A DNA stretch of 64,000 bases from an uncultured Flavobacterium sp. (GCF_951805225.1 NZ_OX638201.1:806001-870000), one strand, 5' to 3'. Positions 52,137 to 61,815 are shown, numbered from the stretch's first letter. Translations and numbers: made by a program. Notes: a model not told the origin generated them from the sequence alone.

Positions 52137-54143
52137 ATGGAACATATACATACAGAAGAAAAAATAATAAAAAAGAAACCAAAACAATCTACGTGCTGTT
52201 GTTCACATGAAGAACCCGTTCACTCTGAAAATGACGGACATGATCACGGAGACGGACACGATCATGAACATAATGCCGATGGCGGTTTATTTAGAATGTT
52301 TTTGCCAGCGATAATCTCATTTGTTTTATTACTTATTGGGATTGGGTTAGACAATTATTTTCCGCAAACCTGGTTTACTGGTTATGTTAGAATTGGTTGG
52401 TACGTAATTGCCTATTTACCGGTTGGACTTCCTGTTTTGAGAGAAGCTTATGAAAGCATTATGAAAGGCGATGTTTTCTCAGAATTTTTCCTGATGTGTA
52501 TCGCTACAATTGGAGCTTTTGCGATTGGAGAATTTCCAGAAGGAGTTGCCGTAATGTTGTTTTATACTATTGGTGAAAACTTTCAGGGATTGGCGGTTAG
52601 CCGGGCAAAATCAAATATCAAAAGCTTATTAGATCAACGTCCGGATGAGGTGAATGTTTTAGAAAATAATGTTGCCACAAAAGTCAAAGCTGCCGATGCA
52701 AAAATAGGATCAATTATTCAGCTTAAAGCGGGAGAAAAACTAGGATTAGATGGCGAATTGTTATCAGATACAGCTTCGTTTAATACAGCGGCACTTACCG
52801 GTGAAAGCAAACCTGATACTAAGATAAAAGGAGAAACGGTTCTGGCAGGAATGATTAACGGAAACACTATTGCGCTTGTAAAAGTGACAACGGCTTATAA
52901 CGATAGTAAACTTTCTAAAATCTTAGAAATGGTACAAAATGCCACGACTAAAAAAGCGCCAGCAGAGTTATTCATTAGAAAATTTGCCAAGATTTATACG
53001 CCAATTGTTGTTTATCTGGCAATTGCTATTTGTGTATTACCGTGGCTTTTTGTAGATAATTATGTTTTTAGCGATTGGTTGTACAGAGCTTTAGTTTTCT
53101 TGGTAATTTCATGTCCTTGTGCTTTGGTTATTAGTATTCCGTTAGGTTATTTTGGCGGAATTGGCGCTGCGAGTAAAAACGGAATCTTGTTTAAAGGAAG
53201 TAATTTTCTTGATAGTATATCAACGATTCAGAATGTTGTGATGGATAAAACCGGAACAATGACTGAAGGCGTTTTTAAAGTTCAGGAAGTTATTATTGCC
53301 GAGGAATTTGATAAAGAAGAAATCTTAAAATTTGTCAATGTTATCGAAAGTCAGAGTACACATCCGGTGGCGACGGCGATTCATAATCACGTTGGAAAAA
53401 TTGATGCTTCAATCGAATTGAAAAATGTCGAAGAAATCTCTGGACATGGATTAAAAGCTGAAATTAACGGAAAAGAATTGCATGTTGGGAATTTTAAATT
53501 ATTGGATAAATTCAATATTAAATATGATATTGATCCAAATTCAGTTGTTTATACGACGATTGCAATTGCATACGATAAAAAATTTGCAGGATATTTGACC
53601 ATTGCAGACGAAATTAAAGAAGACGCACAAGAAGCTGTAAATAAATTAAAAGCTTTGGGCGTTAAAGTAACAATGCTAAGTGGCGATAAAACCAATGTGG
53701 TTCAGTTTGTTGCCAATAAATTAGGCATTACAAATGCGTTTGGAGATTTACTTCCGGAAGGCAAAGTCGATAAACTAAACGAGATAAAAGCAAAAAATGA
53801 AACTGTAGCTTTTGTTGGCGATGGTGTAAATGATGCGCCGGTTATCGCTTTAAGCACTGTTGGGATTGCGATGGGAGGATTAGGAAGTGACGCCACAATC
53901 GAAACCGCCGATGTTGTAATTCAGGACGATAAACCAAGCAAAATTCCAATGGCGATTAATATTGGAAAACAAACCAAAAAGATTGTCTGGCAGAATATTA
54001 CACTTGCTTTTGTTGTAAAAGCTTTTGTATTAATTCTTGGCGCCGGAGGATTAGCTACAATGTGGGAAGCTGTTTTTGCCGATGTCGGAGTTGCATTATT
54101 AGCGATACTAAACGCTGTAAGAATACAGAAAATGAAGTTTTAA
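52137..54143 (+). CDS. Heavy-metal P1B-type ATPase (Zn/Cd/Pb group)
   Basis: A 668-residue inner-membrane ATPase. The N-terminal 45 residues hold a CCC triplet and a His/Asp run (HDHGDGHDHEHN) in place of the usual heavy-metal domain. Membrane segments follow, with the CPC motif (C326-P-C328), the phosphorylated Asp D370 in DKTGTMTEG, SHPVATAI-like ATP-binding His and the GDGVNDAPV hinge. The TM8 region has no extra Met, so Zn/Cd is more likely than Cu. It is 250 bases after the CzcABC genes and probably shares their regulation. Confidence 0.92.
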   Translation: MEHIHTEEKIIKKKPKQSTCCCSHEEPVHSENDGHDHGDGHDHEHNADGGLFRMFLPAIISFVLLLIGIGLDNYFPQTWFTGYVRIGWYVIAYLPVGLPVLREAYESIMKGDVFSEFFLMCIATIGAFAIGEFPEGVAVMLFYTIGENFQGLAVSRAKSNIKSLLDQRPDEVNVLENNVATKVKAADAKIGSIIQLKAGEKLGLDGELLSDTASFNTAALTGESKPDTKIKGETVLAGMINGNTIALVKVTTAYNDSKLSKILEMVQNATTKKAPAELFIRKFAKIYTPIVVYLAIAICVLPWLFVDNYVFSDWLYRALVFLVISCPCALVISIPLGYFGGIGAASKNGILFKGSNFLDSISTIQNVVMDKTGTMTEGVFKVQEVIIAEEFDKEEILKFVNVIESQSTHPVATAIHNHVGKIDASIELKNVEEISGHGLKAEINGKELHVGNFKLLDKFNIKYDIDPNSVVYTTIAIAYDKKFAGYLTIADEIKEDAQEAVNKLKALGVKVTMLSGDKTNVVQFVANKLGITNAFGDLLPEGKVDKLNEIKAKNETVAFVGDGVNDAPVIALSTVGIAMGGLGSDATIETADVVIQDDKPSKIPMAINIGKQTKKIVWQNITLAFVVKAFVLILGAGGLATMWEAVFADVGVALLAILNAVRIQKMKF

Positions 54144-54159
54144 TTTTTAATATAAAGAG

Positions 54160-54197
54160 AAGCCGTTTCAGAGTAAAATTTGAAACGGTTTTTTTAT
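54160..54197. terminator. Bidirectional terminator
   Basis: AGCCGTTTCA pairs with TGAAACGGTT (one mismatch) around a 10-base loop with T run. It sits between the convergent ATPase and GNAT genes. Confidence 0.8.
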
Positions 54198-54202
54198 TCT
54201 TT

Positions 54203-54853
54203 TTAATTATTATCAGGAATTACAACAGATGTATAAAGAGAATAAACTTCCCATCCTAAAGACTGGTATAATGATTTGCCTTCTTCGGTTGCAACCAAAA
54301 AATTATTGTGAATGTTATTTGCTAAAGCAATCTTCTCCAATTCTTTCATCAGAAAAGTAGCAAGACCCATTCTTTTATGTTGAGGTTCGGTTGAAATTCG
54401 ATCATAAACTGCTAAATCATCAACAAGAACAACGCGTCCTGTTGAGGCTAATTGTCCTTCTTTAGTAACAATTCGGACAAGAAAAGTTGTATTATATTGT
54501 TCAAATTCTAAGGTATAATTATCGTTTAAATTGCTATTTAAAATATTCATCGGATGAAAACAAGTCATCATATAACCTTGTGGCTGAATAATCCATTTAT
54601 CAGAAATTCTATCTTTTAATTCATCAACAGAAGCGCAAACTTTTAGAAAAATCCAAGGCTCATTTATAGATTCTGACAATTCAAAAAAATTATCATTAAG
54701 TTGAGGAAAAACATAACGTCTTTTTTGATTTTCATAGCCAACTTCGACCATAAATCCTGATTTGTATTTTGCAGGCAAAGGTAAATTTCTGGATAATGTC
54801 CAAGCTGTAAGCCATTTTTCGACGATACTAAAAGGAATGTTTTCTTGAGTCAT
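54203..54853 (-). CDS. GNAT-family acetyltransferase
   Basis: A 216-residue protein. The acetyl-CoA loop is PQHKRMGLATFLMKELEKIA (about 155-174), after RVVLVDDLAVYDRISTE. The first 100 residues are an uncharacterised region that may help choose the substrate. The substrate is unknown. Confidence 0.85.
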   Translation of the reverse strand: MTQENIPFSIVEKWLTAWTLSRNLPLPAKYKSGFMVEVGYENQKRRYVFPQLNDNFFELSESINEPWIFLKVCASVDELKDRISDKWIIQPQGYMMTCFHPMNILNSNLNDNYTLEFEQYNTTFLVRIVTKEGQLASTGRVVLVDDLAVYDRISTEPQHKRMGLATFLMKELEKIALANNIHNNFLVATEEGKSLYQSLGWEVYSLYTSVVIPDNN

Positions 54854-55062
54854 AATACTAAAAGCAGAATTGTAAATGTAAAGAAATAATAGAGAGATTG
54901 TAAAAATTACTTTTTCAGATTATCCTGTTTTCCGAACAATTTTAGACTTAAAAACTTGTAAAGATGGTTGCATTTTCGAATATGAAACACAAGATTAATT
55001 AAATTAAAGTATTGTTTTTCAGTGAAGTATTAGCTTTGTTTTTATACCTCAAAAACAAAATT

Positions 55063-56139
55063 ATGAAGAAAGTACTTTTCCTTTCCATACTATTATTCTT
55101 AAGTTGTTCGGCGGCGTGGACACAAACAAAAACTATAGATAGTACCAAAACAGCTAAGGCAAAAAAGAAGAACATTGATTTTAATGTGATGCCTTATCTA
55201 AACTACAATCGTACTCTTGATTTTATGTTTGGAGCAATCCCAATGATGATGTACAAATTAAACAAAGCAGATACTATTTCGCCTAAATCGCTTTCAGGAA
55301 TTTCGGCAGTATATACAACCAATAAATCTTATTTTATAGCTTCATTCAATAAATGGTATATTAATGAAGATCGCTGGCGTGCACAATTTTTTGTGGCAAC
55401 AGGCAATCAAAACGCCCAATATTTTGTGGATGATATTGATACTCCGGATTTTTACAATTACGGAACTAAAACTACGATGGTCAACTTTAGTTTACAGCGC
55501 AAAGTAATAAAAGCGTTGTATGCAGGACTTGGTTATGCTTATGCGCATTATGACACCAAATACGAAGACAATGTTCAGCCAACTTCTATAACGCATACAA
55601 ATGGTTTGCAGTTATTAATGATGTACGATACCCGCGATGCCGTTTATTATCCTACCAAAGGTGATAAAATCAAATTGCGATGGTTGAGTTATCCCAAATG
55701 GTTTGGAAATGATGTAAGTGCGAATAAAATATTATCAGAATTTAATAAATATTTTCCAATGCGAAATGGAGTTGACGTTCTCGCAGCTCGTTTTTCGGGT
55801 AAATTTGGTTTAGGAAATATTGCTTTCGAACAGCAAGTAACTATTGGAAATGAAGATATCAGAGGATATTCTGAAGGAAAATATCGTGGCGACGGACTTA
55901 TGGATTTACAAGCTGAATATCGATATAATTTTGGTAAAAAAATGGGACTTGTCGGCTTTGCTGGCGTTGCTACGATTTATGGTTCTGATACGGAAAACTT
56001 CAATTGGAAATTATATCCCGGTGCCGGAGCTGGTTTTCGTTACAGAGCTTTTAAAACTGAAAAATTTAATGTTGGACTTGACGCCGCTGTCGGAAAAGGA
56101 GATTGGGGACTTTATTTCCGAATTGGCGAAGCTTTTTAG
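55063..56139 (+). CDS. Outer-membrane protein, BamA/TamA-like barrel
   Basis: A 358-residue exported protein: signal peptide 1-21 (ending AWTQ), a short linker with Lys-rich stretch, and strands of a barrel (LNYNRTLDFMFGAIPMMMYKL, QFFVATGNQNAQYFV, GLGYAYAHYDT, RGYSEGKYRGDGLMDLQAEYRYNFGKKMGLVGFAGVATIYG). The GDG..YRYNFGKKMGLVGFAG region recalls the C-terminal strands of Omp85-type surface antigens. Only the barrel is present, with no POTRA domains. The stop codon sits at the edge of the 205-bp-element copy at 56146. Confidence 0.82.
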   Translation: MKKVLFLSILLFLSCSAAWTQTKTIDSTKTAKAKKKNIDFNVMPYLNYNRTLDFMFGAIPMMMYKLNKADTISPKSLSGISAVYTTNKSYFIASFNKWYINEDRWRAQFFVATGNQNAQYFVDDIDTPDFYNYGTKTTMVNFSLQRKVIKALYAGLGYAYAHYDTKYEDNVQPTSITHTNGLQLLMMYDTRDAVYYPTKGDKIKLRWLSYPKWFGNDVSANKILSEFNKYFPMRNGVDVLAARFSGKFGLGNIAFEQQVTIGNEDIRGYSEGKYRGDGLMDLQAEYRYNFGKKMGLVGFAGVATIYGSDTENFNWKLYPGAGAGFRYRAFKTEKFNVGLDAAVGKGDWGLYFRIGEAF

Positions 56140-56145
56140 AAAGTA

Positions 56146-56320
56146 AAATCCGTTTTTATCTGTGTTTTACGAAGTAAATCCGTTTTATCCGCGTCAAAAT
56201 TAGACGCTGATTTTACTGATTCGCTAAAGCGAAAACGCTGATAAAAACGGATTTTTCTAATTACTTTCTTGATTAAACTGTTAAATAACTTTGTAGATTT
56301 CCTCTTAAGTTAATGACATT
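56146..56320. repeat. Opposite-strand copy of the 205-bp element (copy B)
   Basis: The complement of this stretch matches 21247-21425 along its whole length with about a dozen differences by eye, including the core CGTTTTCGCTTTAGCGAATC. The terminal repeat at the 56320 end is kept (CTTAAGTTAATGACATT, 56304-56320); the other terminal repeat has been lost, and similarity reaches the stop codon of the outer-membrane gene. Confidence 0.85.
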
Positions 56321-56331
56321 ACGCTTCGGGA

Positions 56332-56409
56332 TTATTTATGTGAAAGAAATGTATTTCTTTTTGTCTCCTTATTTTACATATAAAAAACTATGTCTCTATG
56401 TGTTTAATT
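56332..56409. repeat. ACACATAGAAACATAG family, right half (copy 4)
   Basis: TTATGTGAAAGAAATGTATT and CTATGTCTCTATGTGTTTAA match the right half of the complete copies at 10485 and 43288. It abuts copy B of the 205-bp element, so two families are joined here. Confidence 0.75.
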
Positions 56410-56439
56410 TTTTATGCCCAAGTATATTTTGTCAAAAAG

Positions 56440-56841
56440 TTATAAATTCATTAAATGTGCAGAACTCTGAATTTCTCCATTTCCAAAAGACCAATTTTCA
56501 AGACCATTATTTTCTAATAAAACAATAATAATATTGTTGATCTGGATTTCTGTTGAGGTCGAAATTTTGGTTGCAATTTGGAGGTATAATTTCTTCTTTT
56601 GTTCACGGGTTCTGCCTTGTCCGGCTGTTATTTGAACATAAATAATAGAATCAGAATGGGAAACACCAAGATAACTTTCCGGATATTTTATTTGATGAGG
56701 TTCTAATTCTTCAATTATATGAAAATAATCATCTTTCGGAATATGAAATTCTTCGACTAAAGCCTGATGAACAGATTCTGAAATATTATTTTTAGTTTCT
56801 AGTGAAAGTATGTTAGGAAGGCTGATTCGTACAAATGGCAT
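56440..56841 (-). CDS. Tautomerase-family protein
   Basis: A 133-residue protein with an N-terminal MPFVRISLPN, where Pro2 is the catalytic base of the 4-oxalocrotonate tautomerase family after loss of Met. The two-subunit-like length matches the YusQ/TomN-type double tautomerases. It may isomerise a keto-enol compound, but the substrate is unknown. Confidence 0.82.
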   Translation of the reverse strand: MPFVRISLPNILSLETKNNISESVHQALVEEFHIPKDDYFHIIEELEPHQIKYPESYLGVSHSDSIIYVQITAGQGRTREQKKKLYLQIATKISTSTEIQINNIIIVLLENNGLENWSFGNGEIQSSAHLMNL

Positions 56842-56911
56842 TTGGATTTTTATTTAAAGTTGAAACATAAAGATAAATCTTCTTTTTTAAAGAGTAATAA
56901 AATTCAAAAGA

Positions 56912-56939
56912 AAACCCCGAAAATTTCTTTCGGGGTTTA
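56912..56939. terminator. Terminator hairpin after sulfatase gene
   Basis: AAACCCCGAAA pairs with TTTCGGGGTTT around a 6-base loop. It lies downstream of the minus-strand sulfatase. Confidence 0.8.
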
Positions 56940-56953
56940 TATTTTATAGAAAA

Positions 56954-58486
56954 CTATCGTTCAATTTGTGGTTTCGGCAATTTTGCAATTACTTCATCTA
57001 TTGAGAATGTTGCCGGAGCCTGACGTGGCGGAAATTTACGGTAAGTTTCCAGATACGCAGCGACTTTTGATACTGCGGGTAAAATTAAAAACGCACGATC
57101 AATCATCCATTTTTCATATCCTATAGAACCATCCACAGCATATTCAAAAGGATCTGCTAATAAGTCAATTATAAACGGACCTCTTAATTTTACCATTGGG
57201 TCACGCCATATTTCCATTCCTTTGGCATATTGAGCGGCAAAAGTATATTTAAAACGGTCATCACGATACGCAACCAAATTACCGTCATCATCAAAATAAA
57301 CAAAATCATGACGATTACTTCCGCTTTCACCTTTTAAATACGACAATTGATTGTAACCGTCTAAGTGAACTTTGAAGTTTTTACTTCCTTCCTGAACACC
57401 ATTTTGAGCACTTTGTACTAAATTTTGATCACCTCCGGCCGCAGCGACTAAAGTAGGCAACCAATCTTCTGCCGAAAATAATCCGGTTAAATTACTTCCC
57501 GGTTTGATAACTCCCGGCCAGCGAACCACAGCGGGAGCACGATAAGCGCCTTCCCAGTTGGTATCTTTTTCTGAACGAAACGGAGAAGAACCTCCGTCAG
57601 GCCATTGGTTTTTCATTGCACCATTATCCGTAGACCAGATTACAATCGTATTATCGGCAATTTTAAGATCGTCTAGTAATTTTAAAAGTTCACCAACCAT
57701 TGCATCATGTTCAACCATTCCGTCAGCTTGAGTTCCTAAACCTGTTTTCCCTAAAGAAGAAGGTTTTAAATGAGTAAAAACGTGCATTCTGGTACTATTA
57801 AACCAAGTAAAAGAAGGTTTTCCTGCTTTAGCTGATTTGGTGATAAAATCTTTGGCTGCAGCCAAAAATTCTTCATCTACAGTTTCCATTCTTTTCTTAG
57901 TTAAAGGTCCTGTATCTTCTACTTTTCCGCCTGCAGTTGCTTTTAAAACACCACGAGGACCAAATGCTTTTTTAAATTCTGCTCCTTTTGGATAATCAGG
58001 ATTTTCTGGTTCTTCCTCAGCATTTAAGTGATACAGATTCCCAAAAAACTCATCAAATCCATGTTCGGTTGGCAAGTATTTGTCCTGATCTCCAAGGTGA
58101 TTTTTACCAAACTGACCACACATATATCCTAAAGGTTTTAGAAATTCGGCAATTGTTGGATCTTCTTTTTGCAAACCAACCGGAGATCCCGGTAATCCAA
58201 CTTTTGTCAAACCTGTACGATAAGGAGATTGTCCTGTAATAAGTGCAGCACGACCGGCGGTACAACTTTGCTGTGCATAATATTGAATAAAAACAGCTCC
58301 TTCGTTACCAATTTTGTCGATATTGGGAGTCGTAAAGCCCATTAAACCACGGCTGTAAGCACTTACGTTTGTAACTCCCACATCATCGCCAAAAATAATT
58401 AAAATGTTAGGTTTTGATTTGCTTTTTTGAGCTACAATATTTGTAGAAATTCCGAATAACAATAAAATAAGAAAGGATAATTTCAT
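56954..58486 (-). CDS. Arylsulfatase, exported
   Basis: A 510-residue (start at 58486) exported sulfatase. Signal peptide MKLSFLILLLFGISTNIVAQ. The active site is QQSCTAGRAAL, where Cys (C75) is turned into formylglycine by a maturase. Metal ligands are in IIFGDDVG (D34, D35) and later DNGAMK and the C-terminal half. It removes sulfate esters from sulfated sugars or aromatic compounds. The alternate start at 58525 puts a Lys/Arg-rich stretch before the signal. No maturase is in the window. Confidence 0.9.
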   Translation of the reverse strand: MKLSFLILLLFGISTNIVAQKSKSKPNILIIFGDDVGVTNVSAYSRGLMGFTTPNIDKIGNEGAVFIQYYAQQSCTAGRAALITGQSPYRTGLTKVGLPGSPVGLQKEDPTIAEFLKPLGYMCGQFGKNHLGDQDKYLPTEHGFDEFFGNLYHLNAEEEPENPDYPKGAEFKKAFGPRGVLKATAGGKVEDTGPLTKKRMETVDEEFLAAAKDFITKSAKAGKPSFTWFNSTRMHVFTHLKPSSLGKTGLGTQADGMVEHDAMVGELLKLLDDLKIADNTIVIWSTDNGAMKNQWPDGGSSPFRSEKDTNWEGAYRAPAVVRWPGVIKPGSNLTGLFSAEDWLPTLVAAAGGDQNLVQSAQNGVQEGSKNFKVHLDGYNQLSYLKGESGSNRHDFVYFDDDGNLVAYRDDRFKYTFAAQYAKGMEIWRDPMVKLRGPFIIDLLADPFEYAVDGSIGYEKWMIDRAFLILPAVSKVAAYLETYRKFPPRQAPATFSIDEVIAKLPKPQIER

Positions 58487-58665
58487 CGTTATTTCAATCC
58501 TGTTTAATTTTTTTGATGAATTCATGAAAATTGTTTTTAAGGGGTTCTATTTGTGTTACGGACTAAGTTCTTGTTTAGGTAAGAATTAGTTCACGTAAAG
58601 TTATTTGTTTTTAAGGTTTGGTTTTTAAGATATTATGTTCCAAATTATAAATTGAAACATAAAAA

Positions 58666-58692
58666 AAGCCCAATTCATAAGAATTGGGCCTA
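58666..58692 (-). terminator. Terminator after VOC protein gene
   Basis: GCCCAATTC pairs perfectly with GAATTGGGC around a 4-base loop, and is followed by an A run in the plus strand (T in the transcript). Confidence 0.8.
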
Positions 58693-58712
58693 ATGTATTT
58701 TTTGAAATTTTA

Positions 58713-59366
58713 TTATTCGAAAGATAATTCTATAGAATCGCTGTTATTTTCAATTCTGACTTTTGTTTTATTACTTTGAGAAGGTGTTTGCGTTGGATAC
58801 CAATTGCGATAAGGCTTTACAATGATAAGCAAGCCTTCGTCGTCTCCAATTGCAGCAAAATTTTCGCTATTAAAGTTTTTAGCAAAAAAAGAAAGACCAT
58901 AATCTTCTATTAAATGTGTTCCTAATTCTATTGGATCTTCATCAACAATACCAATTTCGCTAATATTTAATATTGATTTAGAACTGAAATCTTTTATCTG
59001 CAAATTATCAAGATCATGTCTCGCAATAAACTCCAATAAATTACCATTGTTATCATAAAAATAAATCGCATTGGCATTCCAGGTTTCAAAATTGGCAATT
59101 ACACGTTTATCTTCAATAACCACTAAATCAATTTTGTCGTTGCACCATTTTATTGCTTCTTCAAGTTTGTTCTCCGGAATATTAAAAGCAAAATGATACA
59201 TAGAATTAAAATCAGGATTTTCTATAAATTTTAAAATAGAACTTCCCGCTTTAACGGTAACCGATTGTGATGTTTTTTCTATAATTGGCAATTCGAGAAT
59301 ATCTCTGTAAAATGCCGTAGTTTCGGGAATATTGTTGGTTTGAATTTGAATATGCTGTAGTTTCAT
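58713..59366 (-). CDS. VOC-family (glyoxalase/dioxygenase-fold) protein
   Basis: A 217-residue protein with two vicinal-oxygen-chelate halves. The first starts HIQIQTNNIPETTAFYRDIL with a His ligand, and FYDNNGNLLEFI gives a Glu ligand. The second half (GIVDEDPIELGTHLIEDYGL) is less conserved. The reaction is unknown; the family includes lyases, dioxygenases and resistance proteins. Confidence 0.83.
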   Translation of the reverse strand: MKLQHIQIQTNNIPETTAFYRDILELPIIEKTSQSVTVKAGSSILKFIENPDFNSMYHFAFNIPENKLEEAIKWCNDKIDLVVIEDKRVIANFETWNANAIYFYDNNGNLLEFIARHDLDNLQIKDFSSKSILNISEIGIVDEDPIELGTHLIEDYGLSFFAKNFNSENFAAIGDDEGLLIIVKPYRNWYPTQTPSQSNKTKVRIENNSDSIELSFE

Positions 59367-59412
59367 AATAGTAGGCTTTTATAGGGAAGCAAAGGCTTCA
59401 TTTTGTTTCAAA

Positions 59413-59420
59413 CAAATTTA
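59413..59420 (-). promoter_or_regulatory. -7 box TAAATTTG before VOC gene
   Basis: Plus-strand CAAATTTA lies 47 bases before the ATG at 59366, and its complement matches TAnnTTTG. Confidence 0.4.
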
Positions 59421-59559
59421 AAAAACGGTTATAGAATTCTGATTAAGAAACTATTTTATACTTCAATGAAAGAATAAGAAATTATTATAAGAAGAAGTAT
59501 CGTGTTAAAAAAGAGCTTTTAAATTATTATTAATGATAACACGAATAAATAATTTTTAG

Positions 59560-59567
59560 TATGTTTG
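59560..59567 (+). promoter_or_regulatory. -7 box TATGTTTG before membrane-protein gene
   Basis: It matches TAnnTTTG and ends 13 bases before the ATG at 59581. Confidence 0.45.
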
Positions 59568-59580
59568 AAAGTAAAAACGG

Positions 59581-60288
59581 ATGAATGAATATCTAAAGAA
59601 TTATTATAATATTATAAAAGAGAACATAACTATGTTTGCTATCGTGCCAACAATATTAGGCGGAATATGGCAAGTATGGATGTTAGGTTCTATTTCATCA
59701 AATATGATTCGTTTTTTTTCAATTTCACAATTGATTTCTGATGGTTTACTTGTTTTAGGTTTTTTTGTTTTTCCAGTTTCAATTGTTTTTCAAAATATTA
59801 AAAATAGAAGAAATTCTAAAACACCATTAACAGAAGCAAATACTAAATTCGAACATAACGTTGTAATTGTATCGTTGATTATTGCGATTATAATGATTGG
59901 ATTGTTTTATGTTGCTATTGGTGATATTATGCAATTAAAAGATTTTAACTCTTTATGGAAGGCCTTGGTCCTTTTAAGCATTTTGACAAGTCTTATTTAT
60001 GCATGTTTTGAAAAAATATTTGATAAAATGCTAACTTTTGGTCTATATGTATCGATTGTATTAATATTGAATATGACAATTACACTTATCTGTTTTTCGA
60101 AAGTTTCAAAAGATTTTTCAGGTATAGAAAATATTCAGGTTTTGCTTCATGATATTGAGAAAAAAGATTGTTATTCAAAAACTCCTGAAATCTTATATTT
60201 TAATGATAAATACATTTTTATTGCTTTAGAAAAGAAAGCCAAAAAGAGCATTTTGATAAAAAAGTTTGATGTTCTGTTTGAAGAGTAA
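59581..60288 (+). CDS. Hypothetical membrane protein
   Basis: A 235-residue protein with about five membrane segments (about 18-35, 40-68, 92-115, 124-142, 150-172) and a C-terminal soluble domain of about 60 residues (LLHDIEKKDCYSKTPEILY). The family was not recognised. A serine hydrolase follows 80 bases downstream, each with its own -7 box. Confidence 0.65.
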   Translation: MNEYLKNYYNIIKENITMFAIVPTILGGIWQVWMLGSISSNMIRFFSISQLISDGLLVLGFFVFPVSIVFQNIKNRRNSKTPLTEANTKFEHNVVIVSLIIAIIMIGLFYVAIGDIMQLKDFNSLWKALVLLSILTSLIYACFEKIFDKMLTFGLYVSIVLILNMTITLICFSKVSKDFSGIENIQVLLHDIEKKDCYSKTPEILYFNDKYIFIALEKKAKKSILIKKFDVLFEE

Positions 60289-60348
60289 ACGTTATCCAAA
60301 TAAAAAAAGTTTCAATAACTGTCACAAAAACAAAAAAGTAGCGTCTAT

Positions 60349-60356
60349 TATATTTG
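60349..60356 (+). promoter_or_regulatory. -7 box TATATTTG before serine-hydrolase gene
   Basis: It matches TAnnTTTG and ends 13 bases before the ATG at 60370. Confidence 0.5.
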
Positions 60357-60369
60357 AAAACCATTTGCT

Positions 60370-61815
60370 ATGACAAAACTATTTATTTCGCTTACCGCAA
60401 TTTTATCCTTTTCGTTTTTAACAGCACAAGAACAGACAAAGACAACAAAGGAATCAAGTGCTAAGATTGATCAATATTTAACTGAGGTTACAACCAAATA
60501 TAGTATGCCCGGAATTGCTGTTGCGGTAATTAAAAATGGCAAGATCATTCACCGAAATAATTACGGAAAAGCAAATATTGAGTTTGATATACCAGTTTCT
60601 GATAAATCTATTTTTAGAATTTATTCTTTGACAAAAACGATTATTGTTACAGGAGTTTTTCAATTGATTGAACAAAACAAACTGGCATTAGAAGATCCTA
60701 TTTCAAAGTATCTTCCTGATTTGCCAGCAACATGGAATTTTGTACAAATAAAACATTTAGTTTCACATTCTTCAGGGCTTCCGGATATTGTAAATTATGA
60801 ACAATTGCAGGAAAATGAGGCTAAAGCAAAAGTTTTTGCTGATGCTATTCAATTTGAGAAAGGCGAAAAATATGAGTACAATCAAACCAATTTTTGGTTG
60901 CTTCAAAAGATTATAGAAATCATAAGCAAGCAAAATATTGAAACTTTTATAATTGAAAATCAGTTTGGAAGTCAAGCGGATAATAAAGATGTTTTTTTCT
61001 CTACAGATTCTCGAGATATTTTTGCAAACAGAGTTACGCCTTACAATAATTTTTCGGGCGGTAAAATGCAAATCGGACTTTCTAATAACGGAAGTTACTT
61101 GAATAGCTGTAATGGTATAAATATTACTATGGCTGAGTTTATAAAATGGGATAGTAAATTCAACGAAAATAAACTCATTAATGAGAAAACTAAAAACACA
61201 ATGTGGACTTTATTTCCGTTCACAAAAACAGATTATAAATTTACTTTAGGTTGGGATGAACGCAATATAAACGGTCACATATCATATGGTTTTTCGGGAG
61301 GAAGAAGAGTTGCGTACAGAAATTTTCCGAAAGATAATTTGAGTATTATATTCCTGGCAAACGGAATTGGAAGTGATGCAAATGTCGAAGATATAATCAA
61401 TCATATTGCTAATATTGTTGATAGTGATATCATAGATTATGGTTTTGTGGCGTATGAAACTTTAATGAAAAGTGCACAGGAAAACGTTTCAGGCTTAAAA
61501 AATACTTTTAATGCTTTAAAAAAAGATCCAAAATACGCTAATGTCAATTTAGAAGAACATCTTAACAGAATTGGATATGTACTTTTATATCACGATCAGA
61601 AAGTGCCCGAAGCAGTTTCGGTTTTTAGTCTAAATGCAAAAGAATATCCAAAATCAAGTAATGTTTATGATAGTTTAGCAGAAGCTTATGAAGTAAATAA
61701 AGATCTAAAAAATGCTTTATTGAGTTATACAAAAGCAGCAGAATTAAATACTGACGCAGATTATCGCACCAGAATTAGCAAGAAAATAACAGAGCTAAAA
61801 CAATCGCTTAAATAA
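60370..61815 (+). CDS. Serine hydrolase, class C beta-lactamase-like, with TPR tail
   Basis: A 481-residue exported protein. Signal peptide 1-20 (ending TAQ). The active-site motif is S86-L-T-K89 in IYSLTKT, with a Tyr in FEKGEKYEYNQTNFW and GHISYGFSGG in place of the last motif. The C-terminal 110 residues (about 370-481) form tetratricopeptide-like helices (AVSVFSLNAKEYPKSSNVYDSLAEAYE). Related proteins act as esterases or peptidases; resistance to beta-lactams is not implied. Confidence 0.87.
   Translation: MTKLFISLTAILSFSFLTAQEQTKTTKESSAKIDQYLTEVTTKYSMPGIAVAVIKNGKIIHRNNYGKANIEFDIPVSDKSIFRIYSLTKTIIVTGVFQLIEQNKLALEDPISKYLPDLPATWNFVQIKHLVSHSSGLPDIVNYEQLQENEAKAKVFADAIQFEKGEKYEYNQTNFWLLQKIIEIISKQNIETFIIENQFGSQADNKDVFFSTDSRDIFANRVTPYNNFSGGKMQIGLSNNGSYLNSCNGINITMAEFIKWDSKFNENKLINEKTKNTMWTLFPFTKTDYKFTLGWDERNINGHISYGFSGGRRVAYRNFPKDNLSIIFLANGIGSDANVEDIINHIANIVDSDIIDYGFVAYETLMKSAQENVSGLKNTFNALKKDPKYANVNLEEHLNRIGYVLLYHDQKVPEAVSVFSLNAKEYPKSSNVYDSLAEAYEVNKDLKNALLSYTKAAELNTDADYRTRISKKITELKQSLK

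Noticed and set aside
60370..61815. Beta-lactam resistance gene
   Set aside because: The SxxK motif is shared with esterases and peptidases of this superfamily, and the last class C motif is not the typical one.
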